NCBI RefSeq assembly: GCF_030418315.1
Contig: NZ_JAUHPV010000004.1
Location: 124,001 to 188,000, forward strand
Source: Demequina zhanjiangensis
GTDB lineage: Bacteria; Actinomycetota; Actinomycetes; Actinomycetales; Demequinaceae
Length of the DNA: 64,000 bases
Reading direction: 5' to 3'
The translations under genes and the position numbers were made by a program. Below are positions 27,304 to 36,816 of this stretch, piece by piece. Each line of letters begins with the position of its first letter. Position 1 is the stretch's first letter. The notes under the pieces were generated by a model that was not told the origin of the DNA, did no database searches, and saw only the letters and a program-made list of their open reading frames with translations.

Positions 27304-28059
27304 GTGAACCCCGCACTCCAGCTCTTCGGCCTGCGCAAGGCCTTCGGAGCCACCGTTGCAGTCGACGGCGTGGACCTGACCATCCCCCAGGGCTCGTTCT
27401 ACGGAATGGTCGGACCGAATGGCGCAGGCAAGACCACCACGCTGTCGATGGCGACCGGCCTGCTCACGCCCGACGCCGGCACCGTCCACGTCCACGGCAT
27501 CGACCTCTGGCGCGATCCCGACGCGGCGAAACCCCTGCTCGGTGTGCTTCCCGACGGCCTGCACACGTTCGACCGTCTCACGGGCGCGGAGCTGATCTCC
27601 TACTCGGGGCTGCTCCGGGGACTGCCTGCGGACGAGGTGAGGCGGCGCCGCGACGATCTCCTGGCGGCGCTCGACCTCGAGTCCGCGGGTCGAGTGCTCG
27701 TGACCGACTACTCGGCGGGCATGACCAAGAAGGTCGCGCTCGCGTGCGCCCTGGTGCACGCTCCCCGCGTGCTCGTCCTCGACGAGCCGTTCGAGGCGGT
27801 CGACCCCGTCAGCGCGGGCGCGATCCGGCGCATCCTCGCCGCCTTCGTCGAGGACGGCGGCACGGTGATCATGTCGTCGCACGTCATGGCGCTCGTGGAG
27901 CGGCTGTGCGACCGCGTCGCGATCGTCGGCTCCGGCCGGATCCTCGCGGAGGGCACGCTCGAGGAGGTACGAGCCGGCCGTGACCTGGAGGACCGCTTCG
28001 TCGAGCTCGTCGGCGACGTGGCAGACCAGAGAGACCTGGCGTGGTTGCGACGATCCTGA
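27304..28059 (+). CDS. ABC transporter ATP-binding protein (ABC-2 type)
   Basis: 251 residues: Walker A GPNGAGKTT, signature YSAGMTKKVALACAL (a common ABC-2 variant), Walker B VLVLDEPFEAVD, switch His in SSHVMALVE. The subfamily usually powers export or membrane processes with an integral partner, here the next gene, which overlaps by 19 nt. TACGCT ends 6 nt before the GTG start, a leaderless pattern. Substrate unknown. Confidence 0.88.
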   Translation: MNPALQLFGLRKAFGATVAVDGVDLTIPQGSFYGMVGPNGAGKTTTLSMATGLLTPDAGTVHVHGIDLWRDPDAAKPLLGVLPDGLHTFDRLTGAELISYSGLLRGLPADEVRRRRDDLLAALDLESAGRVLVTDYSAGMTKKVALACALVHAPRVLVLDEPFEAVDPVSAGAIRRILAAFVEDGGTVIMSSHVMALVERLCDRVAIVGSGRILAEGTLEEVRAGRDLEDRFVELVGDVADQRDLAWLRRS

Positions 28060-29696
28060 GCCTGCGCTGGCGCACCACCCTCCACTCGCTGCGCCGCGAC
28101 AAGTGGCGCATCCTCGTGGTGATCGCCGGCGCGATCTGGTCGATCTCGATGGTGCCGAGCATCTTCTGGGCGGAGTATCTCCTCAGGCTCCAGCTGCCCG
28201 ACATCAGGGCGGACGCGATGACCGTGATCGGCGCCGTGATCGCGCTCGGATGGGTATCGGTGCCCCTGCTCGTGACGGGGCTCGACGACACGCTCGATCC
28301 GACGCGCTTCGCCTCCGTGGGGATGCCCGCACGGCGCCTCATGCCGGGGCTCACGGTCTCGGCCTTCCTTACGGTCCCCGCCGTCTTCACGCTCCTGGCG
28401 GTGGCCCTGCTCGCGACCTCATGGCGAGGAGACGCGGCGGCGTTCGCAGTCGCGCTCGTCGGCGCGCTCCTCACGGTCGCCACGATGATCCTGTCCGGCA
28501 GGGTCGCCGTCGCGTGGGCGGGCCGCATCCTCACGGGTCGGCGCTCGCGCATCGCCGCGGCCGCCGCCGCCCTGGCGGGCATCGCGCTCGCGATCGTGAT
28601 CGGCCGTGCACTGCTCGCGCGTGGGCTGGAGAGCATCCTCGAGGAGGACGTCCCGGTGCTCATCACCGCGCTCGGCACCACGCCGATCGCGGCCGGCCTC
28701 GCCGCCCCGGAGTTCGTCCGCTTCGACGACTGGTTCTCGGTGGGGTGGCGGCTCGCGATCACCGCCGGGTGGAGCGTCATGCTCGCGTTGGCCTGGCGTG
28801 CGAGCGTCGCGCGGTCGCTCGTCACACCGCCCACTCGCACCTCCGGATCGGCGCGGAGAGACGACAGGATCCTTTTCCATGCCGAGCTCGCCGACCGTGT
28901 GAGGAGTCGGCTCGCGGCGGCTTCGGTGCCCCTGCTCGGCCCGGTCGCCCGCGGGTTCGCGCGCGCGATGCCCTCGCCCGAGGTGAGGGCGGTGCGCAGC
29001 CGTGCTCTCCGCTACTGGGCCAGCGACCCTCGCTATCTCGCGGCGGGAGTCGGCGCCCTCGTCGGCCCCGTGCTGCTGTTCGGCATCCTTCTGCCGGCGC
29101 TCGGGCTGCCGGGCTGGACCGCCTTCCTCATGCCCGCGACCGTCGCGATGTCCCTGTCGTGGGGACGCCACAACGACGTCGCCTACGACTCGACGGCGCT
29201 GTGGGTGGACGTGGTCTCGGGCCGCCTGGGCCGCCGCGTGATGCGAGGCCGCCTCGAGGCTCTGCTGCTGTGGGCGACGCCCGTGGTGGTCGTGAGCGCT
29301 GTCGCCGCTGCGCTGGTCGCGGAGCGGCTCGATCTGGCGCTCGGGCTGAGCCTTGCCTCGCTCGGCGTGCTCGGCACCACGTTGGGCATCTCCGCCGTGC
29401 TCTCGGTGGCGATGCCGTACCGCGCGCCGCAGCCCGGGGCGAACCCTTTCGGGGCCGAGGTCGGGTCGGTCGGCGCGGGCCTCGCCGCCCAGGTGCTCTC
29501 GTCGCTCGCGACCGCGGTCACCGCGCCGCTCGTGATGCTGCCGTTCATCCTCGCGGTGGTCGTCCACCCTGCGTGGTCGGCGGTCGCCGCGATCACGGGG
29601 CTCGCGCTAGGGGTGCTGGGCGTGGTGCTGGGTGTGAGGTTGAGCGGAGACCTGTACGACAAGCGGTCCGGGCGGCTGCTCAGCGCGGTCGTGTGA
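28041..29696 (+). CDS. Large ABC-2-type permease, partner of the preceding ATPase
   Basis: A 551-residue polytopic protein with about twelve predicted helices in two groups (30-240 and 330-540) and a basic, charged stretch between them (about 255-330). I recognise no substrate-specific motif. Its start lies inside the ATPase gene, so the two are translationally coupled and form one exporter. It could be an antibiotic, peptide or lipid exporter; the sequence alone does not decide. Confidence 0.8.
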   Translation: MVATILSLRWRTTLHSLRRDKWRILVVIAGAIWSISMVPSIFWAEYLLRLQLPDIRADAMTVIGAVIALGWVSVPLLVTGLDDTLDPTRFASVGMPARRLMPGLTVSAFLTVPAVFTLLAVALLATSWRGDAAAFAVALVGALLTVATMILSGRVAVAWAGRILTGRRSRIAAAAAALAGIALAIVIGRALLARGLESILEEDVPVLITALGTTPIAAGLAAPEFVRFDDWFSVGWRLAITAGWSVMLALAWRASVARSLVTPPTRTSGSARRDDRILFHAELADRVRSRLAAASVPLLGPVARGFARAMPSPEVRAVRSRALRYWASDPRYLAAGVGALVGPVLLFGILLPALGLPGWTAFLMPATVAMSLSWGRHNDVAYDSTALWVDVVSGRLGRRVMRGRLEALLLWATPVVVVSAVAAALVAERLDLALGLSLASLGVLGTTLGISAVLSVAMPYRAPQPGANPFGAEVGSVGAGLAAQVLSSLATAVTAPLVMLPFILAVVVHPAWSAVAAITGLALGVLGVVLGVRLSGDLYDKRSGRLLSAVV

Positions 29697-29745
29697 GCCT
29701 GGATCGTCGGTGACCGCGGCGACGCGCGCGGCTACCATGGTGCCC

Positions 29746-30027
29746 ATGAGCGAGCCGAACATTCCCGTCGAGCAGCCTCAGGGCGGCACCTCGACCATCG
29801 AGCGCACCGACACGCAGGAGCTCGTCGAGCCCGGCGACGCCGAGCGCTTCTCGCACTACGTGCGCAAGGAGAAGATCCTCGAGTCGGCGATGACCGGCGA
29901 CCCCGTGATCGCGCTGTGCGGCAAGGTGTGGGTGCCCGGCCGCGACCCGAACCGCTTCCCCGTGTGCCCGGCCTGCAAGGAGATCATCGACGGCCGCTTC
30001 GGGAACGACGACGGCGACGACTCCTGA
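29746..30027 (+). CDS. DUF3039 small zinc-ribbon-like protein
   Basis: 93 residues, matching the conserved actinobacterial DUF3039 family. The middle reads FSHYVRKEKILESAM; a CGK...CPAC pair of Cys motifs (ALCGKVWVPG and VCPACKEI) could bind zinc. The acidic tail ends GNDDGDDS. It commonly sits near clpS, as here. The function is not established. TACCAT ends 7 nt before the ATG, a leaderless pattern. Confidence 0.85.
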   Translation: MSEPNIPVEQPQGGTSTIERTDTQELVEPGDAERFSHYVRKEKILESAMTGDPVIALCGKVWVPGRDPNRFPVCPACKEIIDGRFGNDDGDDS

Positions 30028-30070
30028 CAGCCTGACCCCGTTCTGGCACCCCGGGCCGTAGGCTTGCGTC

Positions 30071-30358
30071 GTGGCATTCCAGGAGGACCTCTCGCCTGAG
30101 GGCAGCGTCGCCACCCGTGCGGACGACGCCTGGGTGACGCTCGTCTGGAACGACCCTGTGAACCTGATGTCGTATGTGACGCACGTGTTCCAGACCTACT
30201 TCGGGTTCTCGCGCGCCGATGCCGAGCGTCGGATGCGCGAGGTTCACGAACGCGGCCGCACCGTGGTGAGCACCGGCAGCAGGGAACGCATGGAGGTCGA
30301 CGTGCAGGCGATGCACGGCTATGGGCTGTGGGCCACGCTGCAGCGGAGCGGCGAGTGA
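30071..30358 (+). CDS. clpS: ClpS, adaptor for the ClpAP/ClpCP N-degron pathway
   Basis: 95 residues with the ClpS core: VTLVWNDPVNLMSYVTHVF (NDPVN is the N-degron pocket), ADAERRMREVHERGRTVV and LWATLQ. It hands substrates with destabilising N-terminal residues to the Clp unfoldase. TAGGCT ends 6 nt before the GTG start, a leaderless pattern. The stop overlaps the next start (GTGA), so it heads the clpS-DUF2017-murI group. Confidence 0.93.
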   Translation: MAFQEDLSPEGSVATRADDAWVTLVWNDPVNLMSYVTHVFQTYFGFSRADAERRMREVHERGRTVVSTGSRERMEVDVQAMHGYGLWATLQRSGE

Positions 30359-30990
30359 GGGGCTTCGAGGCCGAGGGGGACGTGCTCGTCGCGGTCCTCG
30401 ATGACGAGGAGCGCACCGTGATCGCGCGGATCGTCGCGGATGTGGGCCTCCTGCTCGGCGATGTGCGCTTCGATCTCGAGGGAGACGCCGAGGACGGCTC
30501 CGGTGACGACGAGGCGGCGCTGTTCGCGGGACTCAGCGACCTCGGCGGGACGCCCACGCGTCCGCGGGATCCTGCAGTGCTCCGGCTGCTGCCCACCGCC
30601 GCCCCTGACGATGCCGAGGTCTCCGACGAGTTCAGGCGGCTCACCGAAGGCGACCTGCGATCGCTCAAGGTCGACAGGCTGCGCACCATGTGGCGGCAGC
30701 TGTCCGAGGGGGAACCCGACTGGCGCCTCTCGCTCGAGGACGCGATGCCGACCGCGGCCGCGCTCACCGATGTGAGGCTCGTGCTCGCCACGCGGCTGGG
30801 CCTCGACTCCGACGCCGACGTGGACCGCCTGCACGAGGAGATCGACGCGGGAGTGCGTGCGCTCGATGCCGACGAGGAGGCCGAGGTCGATCACGAGAGG
30901 GTCTGGCTCGGTATGCTCTACCAGGCACTCAGCTGGCTTCAGGAGACGCTCGTGGCATGCCTCGCGGCGGGACAGGGGGACGATGTCTGA
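30355..30990 (+). CDS. DUF2017 protein
   Basis: 211 residues from the GTG that overlaps the clpS stop. This is the actinobacterial DUF2017 family, nearly always beside clpS. It is acidic and mainly helical, with [21 protein letters not shown] cut to its core [10 protein letters not shown], and [17 protein letters not shown] near the end. The function is unknown; the constant pairing with clpS suggests a role in proteolysis or an accessory of it. Its end overlaps the murI start by 8 nt. Confidence 0.85.
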   Translation: MRGFEAEGDVLVAVLDDEERTVIARIVADVGLLLGDVRFDLEGDAEDGSGDDEAALFAGLSDLGGTPTRPRDPAVLRLLPTAAPDDAEVSDEFRRLTEGDLRSLKVDRLRTMWRQLSEGEPDWRLSLEDAMPTAAALTDVRLVLATRLGLDSDADVDRLHEEIDAGVRALDADEEAEVDHERVWLGMLYQALSWLQETLVACLAAGQGDDV

Positions 30991-31786
30991 CGCTCCGATC
31001 GGGGTGTTCGACTCGGGGGTCGGGGGGCTCACCGTGGCGCGCGCCATCATGGACATGCTCCCGCACGAGTCCCTTCACTACGTGGGTGACACCAAGTTCG
31101 GCCCGTACGGCCCGCTGCCCATCCAGGAGGTTCGCGAGCACGCGCTCGACATCATGGACGGCCTCGTGGCCGACGGCGTCAAGATGCTCGTGATCGCCTG
31201 CAACACTGCGTCGGCCGCGGTCCTCCGCGACGCCCGCGAGCGGTTCTCGCGTGAGCGTGGCGTGCCCGTCGTGGAGGTCATCATCCCGGCCGCCAGGCGC
31301 GCGGCGTCCCTCACCAAGGAGGGACGCGTCGGCGTGATCGGCACCCGGGCGACCGTCACGTCGGGCGCGTACTCGGATGCGCTCGCGGCGGCACCGCAGA
31401 TCGAGGTGACGAGCCAGGCCTGCCCGCGCTTCGTGGAGCTCGTCGAGGCGGGCGTGACCTCCGGGCCCGAGGTGATCGCGGTGGCGGAGGAGTACCTCGC
31501 CCCGCTCAAGGAGGCGAAGGTCGACACCGTGATCCTCGGCTGCACCCACTATCCGATGCTCGCGGGTGCGATCGGGTACGTCATGGGGCCCGATGTCACC
31601 CTCGTCGACTCGGCGACGGAGACGGCGATCGACGTCTACCGCGAGCTGGTGAAGGCCGGTCTCGAGCGGTCCACGCAGGCGGTGCCGGTGCATCGGTTCT
31701 TCGCGACGGGGGAGACGGAGCGGTTCGAGGCGCTCGCGCAGAGGTTCCTCGGCCCCGTCGTCGGCACGGTGGAGGCGTTGGGATGA
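30983..31786 (+). CDS. murI: Glutamate racemase
   Basis: 267 residues. [10 protein letters not shown] places the catalytic-pocket Asp10/Ser11; the two catalytic Cys are in ACNTASA (about 74) and GCTHYP (about 185). The enzyme makes D-glutamate for peptidoglycan. The ATG has AGGGGG just upstream, within the end of the DUF2017 gene, and the stop overlaps the next start (ATGA), so translation is coupled. Confidence 0.95.
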   Translation: MSDAPIGVFDSGVGGLTVARAIMDMLPHESLHYVGDTKFGPYGPLPIQEVREHALDIMDGLVADGVKMLVIACNTASAAVLRDARERFSRERGVPVVEVIIPAARRAASLTKEGRVGVIGTRATVTSGAYSDALAAAPQIEVTSQACPRFVELVEAGVTSGPEVIAVAEEYLAPLKEAKVDTVILGCTHYPMLAGAIGYVMGPDVTLVDSATETAIDVYRELVKAGLERSTQAVPVHRFFATGETERFEALAQRFLGPVVGTVEALG

Positions 31787-32550
31787 GGCTCACGATCGTC
31801 GGCTGCTCCGGCTCCGGTCCGGGCCCCGCCTCCCCGGCGTCCTGCTATCTCGTGGAGGCGGACGACGCCGCGGGCAGGACGTGGCGCGTCGTTCTCGATC
31901 TGGGCTCCGGATCGGTGGGCGCCCTGCAGCGGTACGTGGACCCCGTGGACGTGGACGCCGTCCTCATCTCCCACGGGCACCCCGACCACTGCGCAGATCT
32001 TGCGCCGCTCGACGTCTACCTTCGCTACAGCCCGCGCGGCCCCGTGGAGATGCCGGTCCATGGCCCGTTCGGCCTCGCCACCCGGATCGCACAGTTCCGC
32101 GGCGAGGACGAGCATTCCTCCGTCCTGCCGGTCACGCCCTGGCAGCCCGGCGCCGAGGTGGCGATCGGACCCATGAGAATCGCCTGCGCGGCGGTCGAGC
32201 ACCCGGTACCCGCGTACGCGATGCGGATCGAGGGGCCCTCCGAGCGCGGTGGCTCCACCACGCTGACGTACTCGGGGGACTCGGACATGTGCACGGGGCT
32301 CGACGAGGTGGCGCGCGGCGCCGACGCGTTCCTGTGCGAGGCGTCGTTCCTGGAGAAGGACGAGAACCCTCCCGGCATGCACCTCACAGGGATGCGGGCA
32401 GGGCAGGTCGCGCAGGATGCGGGCGTGGGTCGGCTCCTGCTCACGCACGTCCCCCCGTGGATCGACCCGTACGAGACGGTGGCCGAGGCCGCGCTCGAGT
32501 ACAGCGGGCCGCTCGATGCAGTGCACGCGGGGATGCGCGTCGCGCTCTGA
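31783..32550 (+). CDS. MBL-fold metallo-hydrolase (RNase Z/cyclic phosphodiesterase-like)
   Basis: 255 residues with the beta-lactamase-fold metal motif [11 protein letters not shown], later His/Asp ligands ([22 protein letters not shown]) and a last His in LLLTHVPPW. The subgroup resembles RNase Z and cyclic nucleotide phosphodiesterases and is a fixed neighbour between murI and rph in actinobacteria. A role in RNA or nucleotide processing is plausible; the exact substrate is unknown. Confidence 0.85.
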   Translation: MRLTIVGCSGSGPGPASPASCYLVEADDAAGRTWRVVLDLGSGSVGALQRYVDPVDVDAVLISHGHPDHCADLAPLDVYLRYSPRGPVEMPVHGPFGLATRIAQFRGEDEHSSVLPVTPWQPGAEVAIGPMRIACAAVEHPVPAYAMRIEGPSERGGSTTLTYSGDSDMCTGLDEVARGADAFLCEASFLEKDENPPGMHLTGMRAGQVAQDAGVGRLLLTHVPPWIDPYETVAEAALEYSGPLDAVHAGMRVAL

Positions 32551-32622
32551 CCCTGGAGCCTCCCGCCGGAGGGCGCTGTGGGCGTCAGGTGACGTCTCCG
32601 TGGCCGGGTAGTCTCGGGAAGC

Positions 32623-33357
32623 ATGACCTCTCGCGCCGATGGCCGTCGCCCAGACCAGCTCCGTCCCGTCACCCTTGAGCGGGGATTCCAGTCCAACGCC
32701 GAGGGCTCCTGCCTCGTGACGTTCGGCGGGACCCGCGTGCTGTGCTCCGCCTCCTTCACCGTGGGTGTGCCCCGCTGGAAGAAGGGGTCGGGCGAGGGCT
32801 GGGTCACCGCCGAGTACGCGATGCTTCCTCGTGCGACGAACACGCGCAACGATCGCGAGAGCGTGCGCGGCAAGATCGGCGGACGCACCATGGAGATCTC
32901 GCGCCTGATCGGGCGCTCGCTGCGTGCTGTCGTGGATGTGAAGGCCCTCGGCGAGAACACGATCGTGCTCGACTGCGACGTGATCGACGCCGACGGCGGC
33001 ACCCGCACCGCTGCGATCACCGGCGCCTACGTGGCCCTCGCCGACGCGATCGCGTGGGGCAAGGCCAACGGTGCGATCGCCGCCGACGCGAAGCCGCTGA
33101 CCGGATCGGTCTCGGCGATCTCCGTGGGCATCATCGACGGCACGCCCATGCTGGACCTCCCCTACGTGGAGGACGTGCGCGCGGAGACCGACATGAACGT
33201 CGTCATGACCGGCGACGGCGGCTTCGTCGAGGTGCAGGGCACCGCGGAGGGCGCGCCGTTCAGCAAGGCGGAGCTCGATGCGCTGCTCGAGCTCGCCACC
33301 GCCGGCAATGCCGAGCTGACCGCGCTGCAGCACGACGCGCTCGCGACGGAGGCCTGA
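32623..33357 (+). CDS. rph: Ribonuclease PH
   Basis: 244 residues of the RNase PH fold: [30 protein letters not shown] with the conserved phosphate-site Arg, and RQDRRT-type region here as [14 protein letters not shown]. It trims tRNA 3' ends phosphorolytically. It lies 4 nt before rdgB. TAGTCT ends 8 nt before the ATG, so a very short or absent leader is possible. Confidence 0.95.
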   Translation: MTSRADGRRPDQLRPVTLERGFQSNAEGSCLVTFGGTRVLCSASFTVGVPRWKKGSGEGWVTAEYAMLPRATNTRNDRESVRGKIGGRTMEISRLIGRSLRAVVDVKALGENTIVLDCDVIDADGGTRTAAITGAYVALADAIAWGKANGAIAADAKPLTGSVSAISVGIIDGTPMLDLPYVEDVRAETDMNVVMTGDGGFVEVQGTAEGAPFSKAELDALLELATAGNAELTALQHDALATEA

Positions 33358-33361
33358 GAGC

Positions 33362-33994
33362 ATGGCCGACTCGTCAGGGCTCTCGCCGGTCGTCGCGTTC
33401 GCGACGCACAACGCCCACAAGATCGATGAGGTGTACGACATCCTGCGCGAGCGCGTGCCTGGCCTCGAGCGAGGGCACCTGCTGAGCGCTGCCGAGGCCG
33501 GAGCTCCCGCGCCGGTCGAGAGCGGCATCTCCTACGAGCAGAACGCGCTCATCAAGGCGAGGGCGCTCGCCCAGGCGACAGGACTTCCCGCGATCGCCGA
33601 CGACTCAGGATTGAGCGTCGACGTGATGGGTGGCGCCCCAGGGATCTTCTCCGCGCTGTGGAGCGGCCGTCACGGCGCCGACCGCGAGAACCTTGAGCTG
33701 CTGCTCGCGCAGATGGATGACATCCCCGACGCGAACCGTCAGGCGGCCTTCGTGTGCGCCGCGGTGATGGTTCACCCGGACGGCCGCGAGATCACTGAGA
33801 TGGGCATCATGGGCGGGAAGCTGACGCGCGAGCCCGCGGGCGCGGGTGGGTTCGGGTACGACCCGATCTTCATCGCGTGCGGCCAGGAGGTGACGAACGC
33901 GGAGCTCGAGCCTGAGGTGAAGAACGCGATCTCGCATCGTGGGGCGGCGTTCCGCGCGCTCGCCCCGCACATCGCGGCGCTCCTGCCGCGCTGA
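33362..33994 (+). CDS. rdgB: RdgB/HAM1 non-canonical purine NTP pyrophosphatase
   Basis: 210 residues: ATHNAHKIDEV at the N-terminus (canonical T/SxNxxK), ADDSGLSVDVMGGAPG (metal-binding Asp) and GGFGYDPIF, the full HAM1 signature set. It hydrolyses dITP and XTP to keep deaminated purines out of DNA. It is cotranscribed with rph, as usual. A segment near 150 (HPDGREITEM) is ordinary family variation. Confidence 0.94.
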   Translation: MADSSGLSPVVAFATHNAHKIDEVYDILRERVPGLERGHLLSAAEAGAPAPVESGISYEQNALIKARALAQATGLPAIADDSGLSVDVMGGAPGIFSALWSGRHGADRENLELLLAQMDDIPDANRQAAFVCAAVMVHPDGREITEMGIMGGKLTREPAGAGGFGYDPIFIACGQEVTNAELEPEVKNAISHRGAAFRALAPHIAALLPR

Positions 33995-34056
33995 GCCAGG
34001 CCCGCTGCTGACCCCGGCCACCGCGTGTCCGGAGGTTCAGCGTCGTCGGCCCTCCC

Positions 34057-34599
34057 TTACGGAAGCACGCCGCAGTAGGCGAGCGCCTGGCGCACGAGCA
34101 CGTCCTGCCCGCCGACCATCTCGTTCGCGATGTCCTCGGAGGCGGCCTCCTCTGGCGTGAGCCAGGAGATGTCGAGCGCGTTCTGGCTTGGCTCGCAGTC
34201 ACCGTCCACGGCGACGACGAAGGCGAGCGCGACGGCGTGCTGGCGGGTGTCGTGGAACGGCGTGACGCCGGGGGTGGGGAAGTACTCGGCGACCGCGAAG
34301 GGCGTCGGGTTGAGCGGAAGCCGCGGCAGGGCGACGGTCCCGAGGTCCTTCTCAAGGTTGCGCAGGAGGGCGTCGCGGACGGTCTCGTGGTACATCACGC
34401 GGCCGGCGACGATGGCGCGGGAGATCATGCCGTCGTCGGCCCGCAGCAGCAGTCCGACATGCGTGAGCTGGCCCGTGGGACTGATTCGGACCGGGATTGC
34501 GTTCACGTACAGGAGGGGAAGCTCTCCTCGGACGTGCTGCAGTTCTCTGTCGCTGAGCCAGCCCGATGGCTCGGGGGGGAGTTCGGCCATGTCCGTCAT
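34057..34599 (-). CDS. NUDIX-like family protein (DUF4916)
   Basis: 180 residues of the actinobacterial DUF4916/NUDIX-like family: LPLLYVNAIPVRIS, then GLLLRADDGMISRAIVAGRV, then DALLRNLEKDLG, where a Nudix box would be. The glutamates of a classical Nudix box (REXXEE) are not all there, so hydrolase activity is doubtful. A regulatory or degenerate role is possible. The ATG at 34599 has TAGAAA ending 6 nt upstream and no Shine-Dalgarno. The gene is divergent from thioredoxin. Confidence 0.7.
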   Translation of the reverse strand: MTDMAELPPEPSGWLSDRELQHVRGELPLLYVNAIPVRISPTGQLTHVGLLLRADDGMISRAIVAGRVMYHETVRDALLRNLEKDLGTVALPRLPLNPTPFAVAEYFPTPGVTPFHDTRQHAVALAFVVAVDGDCEPSQNALDISWLTPEEAASEDIANEMVGGQDVLVRQALAYCGVLP

Positions 34600-34697
34600 G
34601 AGTCTTTTCTACATGCCCGGGGCGGGCACCTCGCAAATGCGCGCCGGGCGTGACAACCTGAACACCGGGAAATAAGAGTCGATCTGAATGCGTTACG

Positions 34698-34713
34698 ATA
34701 CCCCCTAGGGTAT
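34698..34713. promoter_or_regulatory. CsoR/CstR-like operator in the thioredoxin promoter
   Basis: ATACCC-CCTA-GGGTAT is a perfect inverted repeat with the C-tract/G-tract build known for the CsoR/RcnR/CstR family (copper or persulfide sensors). It overlaps possible -10 boxes TAGGGT and TATATA and lies 22 bp before the thioredoxin ATG. The matching regulator gene is not in the window. Confidence 0.6.
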
Positions 34714-34734
34714 ATAGCGCCGATGAGAGGAAAC

Positions 34735-35106
34735 ATGGCTACCGTCAATCTGAGCACCGACACCTTCGAGGAGACCGTCTCCAAGGACGGCATCGTCCTC
34801 GTGGACTTCTGGGCCGACTGGTGCGGCCCCTGCAAGCGCTTCGCGCCGATCTTCGAGGAGTCCTCAGGCGAGCACCCCGACATCGTGCACGCCAAGGTGG
34901 ACACCGAGGAGCACCAGGAGCTGAGCATCAAGTACGGGATCACCGCGATCCCCACCCTGATGGCGTTCCGCGACGGCATCATGGTCTTCAACCAGGCCGG
35001 TGCCCTCCCTGGGCCCGCCCTGAAGCAGCTCGTCGACGCGGTCGAGGGCCTCGACATGGACGAGGTCCGCCAGAAGATCGCCGAGCACGACGCCGAGGGT
35101 CACTGA
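34735..35106 (+). CDS. Thioredoxin
   Basis: 123 residues with the redox motif WCGPC (WADWCGPCKRF) and the cis-Pro segment ITAIPTLMAF. A disulfide reductase of the cytosol. The start at 34735 has GAGAGGA 5 nt upstream; an in-frame ATG 12 nt earlier would place that site inside the gene. The acidic C-terminal tail (KIAEHDAEGH) is a little longer than in E. coli thioredoxin. The promoter carries a CsoR/CstR-like operator, hinting at persulfide- or copper-linked control. Confidence 0.93.
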   Translation: MATVNLSTDTFEETVSKDGIVLVDFWADWCGPCKRFAPIFEESSGEHPDIVHAKVDTEEHQELSIKYGITAIPTLMAFRDGIMVFNQAGALPGPALKQLVDAVEGLDMDEVRQKIAEHDAEGH

Positions 35107-35142
35107 CCCCACCGTCGGGCACGCGCCCGGCATCCGACTTCC

Positions 35143-35174
35143 CGCGGGGGTCGACCACACGGTCGGCCCCCGCG
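35143..35174. terminator. Terminator between thioredoxin and tRNA-Leu
   Basis: CGCGGGGG/CCCCCGCG plus CGACC/GGTCG stems separated by one T-G pair, 4-nt loop. It lies between the thioredoxin gene and the convergent tRNA-Leu. Confidence 0.65.
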
Positions 35175-35210
35175 TCGTCGTCTCCGCGGCCATGTGCCGG
35201 GAACGGATGG

Positions 35211-35292
<82 letters not shown>

Positions 35293-35431
35293 GCCTCGCC
35301 AGTCTACGGGGCGGCTTGAGCCCTCGGCCGTCACCGGGTGCTCCGCGAAACGTCGAGAATCCGCGTCATCACCGACCCGGTTCGCAGTCTCATAGGGCGG
35401 ACGGTGCGAGGGCGCCGCGAAGGGAGATCGG

Positions 35432-36211
35432 ATGCTCGGCACGACCAGGCTCGACGCGCGCTGGACGGCGCTGCTCGACGACGCGATCGCAGGCCATGGG
35501 GTCGGCATCCACGTCCAGCCTGTGGTCGACCTGTCCGACGGCCGCGTGATCGCGTACGAGGCGCTCGCCCGCTTCCAGCACGATGAGGCCGTGGGCGCGG
35601 CGCCCGACGTCTGGTTCTCCAAGGCGCGCGACCGCGGCCTCGTCTCCGAGCTCCAGGCGTCGGTGCTCCGTGTCGCGCTGGGCCTGCTCCCTACGCGTCC
35701 CGACGGGGCCTACCTGGGGCTCAACGTGGAGCCCGACACGCTCGCGCGGCCTGAGACGCGCGAAGCCCTGCTCGATCATGCTGACCTCACCGGAGTCGTC
35801 GTCGAGCTCACCGAGCACGCGCGCTGGAGCTGGGCCGAGATCGAGCCGACCGTCGCCGAGCTGCGAAGGCGCGGGGCTCTCACAGCGATCGACGACGCCG
35901 GCACCGGCTACGCGGTGATCGAGCAGATCGCCGAGCTCGCGCCCGCGACGCTCAAGCTCGACCGGAGCATCGTCACAGGCGTCGCTCAGGACGCGGGCAA
36001 GCAGGCGCTCGTGGACATGATCGTGGGCCTCGCACGGCGTGCAGGCGCGGTGCTCGTGGGCGAAGGCGTGGAGCGCCTGGCCGACGCGCGGTACCTCACG
36101 GAGCACGGCGTCACCTTCGCGCAGGGCTTCCTGCTTGCGGCGCCGTCCGAGCCGTGGCCCGAGCCCGACGCCACGGTGGTCGGGACGCTCAGGGCAGCGG
36201 CCGCGGCGTAG
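35432..36211 (+). CDS. Stand-alone EAL-domain protein
   Basis: 259 residues, EAL domain only. Key sites are YEALARF, LNVEPDT (for NxSP), VELTEH, TAIDDAGTGYA, LKLDRS, VGEGVE and QGFLL, so the catalytic Glu, Asn, paired Asp, Lys and late Glu are retained. It is probably an active c-di-GMP phosphodiesterase, cytosolic, with no visible sensor domain. ATG with AGGGAG upstream. It converges on the Bcp gene, 9 bp away. Confidence 0.87.
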   Translation: MLGTTRLDARWTALLDDAIAGHGVGIHVQPVVDLSDGRVIAYEALARFQHDEAVGAAPDVWFSKARDRGLVSELQASVLRVALGLLPTRPDGAYLGLNVEPDTLARPETREALLDHADLTGVVVELTEHARWSWAEIEPTVAELRRRGALTAIDDAGTGYAVIEQIAELAPATLKLDRSIVTGVAQDAGKQALVDMIVGLARRAGAVLVGEGVERLADARYLTEHGVTFAQGFLLAAPSEPWPEPDATVVGTLRAAAAA

Positions 36212-36220
36212 CGGGGTCGC

Positions 36221-36691
36221 TCAGTCGATCTTCAGGTCACGGCGCAGCTTGGCGACGTGTCCCGTCGCCTTCACGTTGTACTGCGCGAGCTCGACGTGGC
36301 CCTCGGGGTCCACGACCACGGTCGAACGGATCGAGCCGACGACGGTCTTGCCGTAGTTCTTCTTCTCACCCCACGCGCCGTAAGTCTCCTGCAGGCTCTT
36401 GTCCTCGTCGGACACGAGCGTGAACGTGAGGCCCTCCTTCTCGCGGAACTCCGCAAGCTTCTCCGGAGAGTCCTTCGAGATGCCGACCACGGTGTAGCCG
36501 GCGGCGTTGAGCGCGCTCAGCGAGTCCCGGAAGTCGCAGGCCTGCGTGGTGCAGCCAGGAGTCATCGCGGCAGGGTAGAAGTACAGGATCACGTGCTCGC
36601 CACGGTGCTCCGAGAGGGTGAACGTGCCCTGGTCGGTGGTCGCGGTGAAATCGGGGGCGGCGTCGCCCTTGCTCAGTCGGTTCTCGCTCAT
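36221..36691 (-). CDS. bcp: Thioredoxin-dependent thiol peroxidase (Bcp/PrxQ)
   Basis: 156 residues from the ATG at 36691. The PrxQ motif PAAMTPGCTTQACDFRD contains the peroxidatic Cys, with the second Cys five residues later, as in E. coli Bcp. The enzyme reduces hydroperoxides with thioredoxin. There is no clear Shine-Dalgarno and an in-frame GTG lies upstream (36733), so the start is uncertain by 14 codons. Confidence 0.92.
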   Translation of the reverse strand: MSENRLSKGDAAPDFTATTDQGTFTLSEHRGEHVILYFYPAAMTPGCTTQACDFRDSLSALNAAGYTVVGISKDSPEKLAEFREKEGLTFTLVSDEDKSLQETYGAWGEKKNYGKTVVGSIRSTVVVDPEGHVELAQYNVKATGHVAKLRRDLKID

Positions 36692-36816
36692 GGTGCCGAC
36701 AACGCTGGCGCCGTGCACAGGATTCCGCCCCACGACACGAATCCACCGCTTCTTTCGTGTGCCGATGGCCGCGTCCCACGCGGCGCTACTCTGGCGCCGG
36801 GGAGAACGGGGGCACC

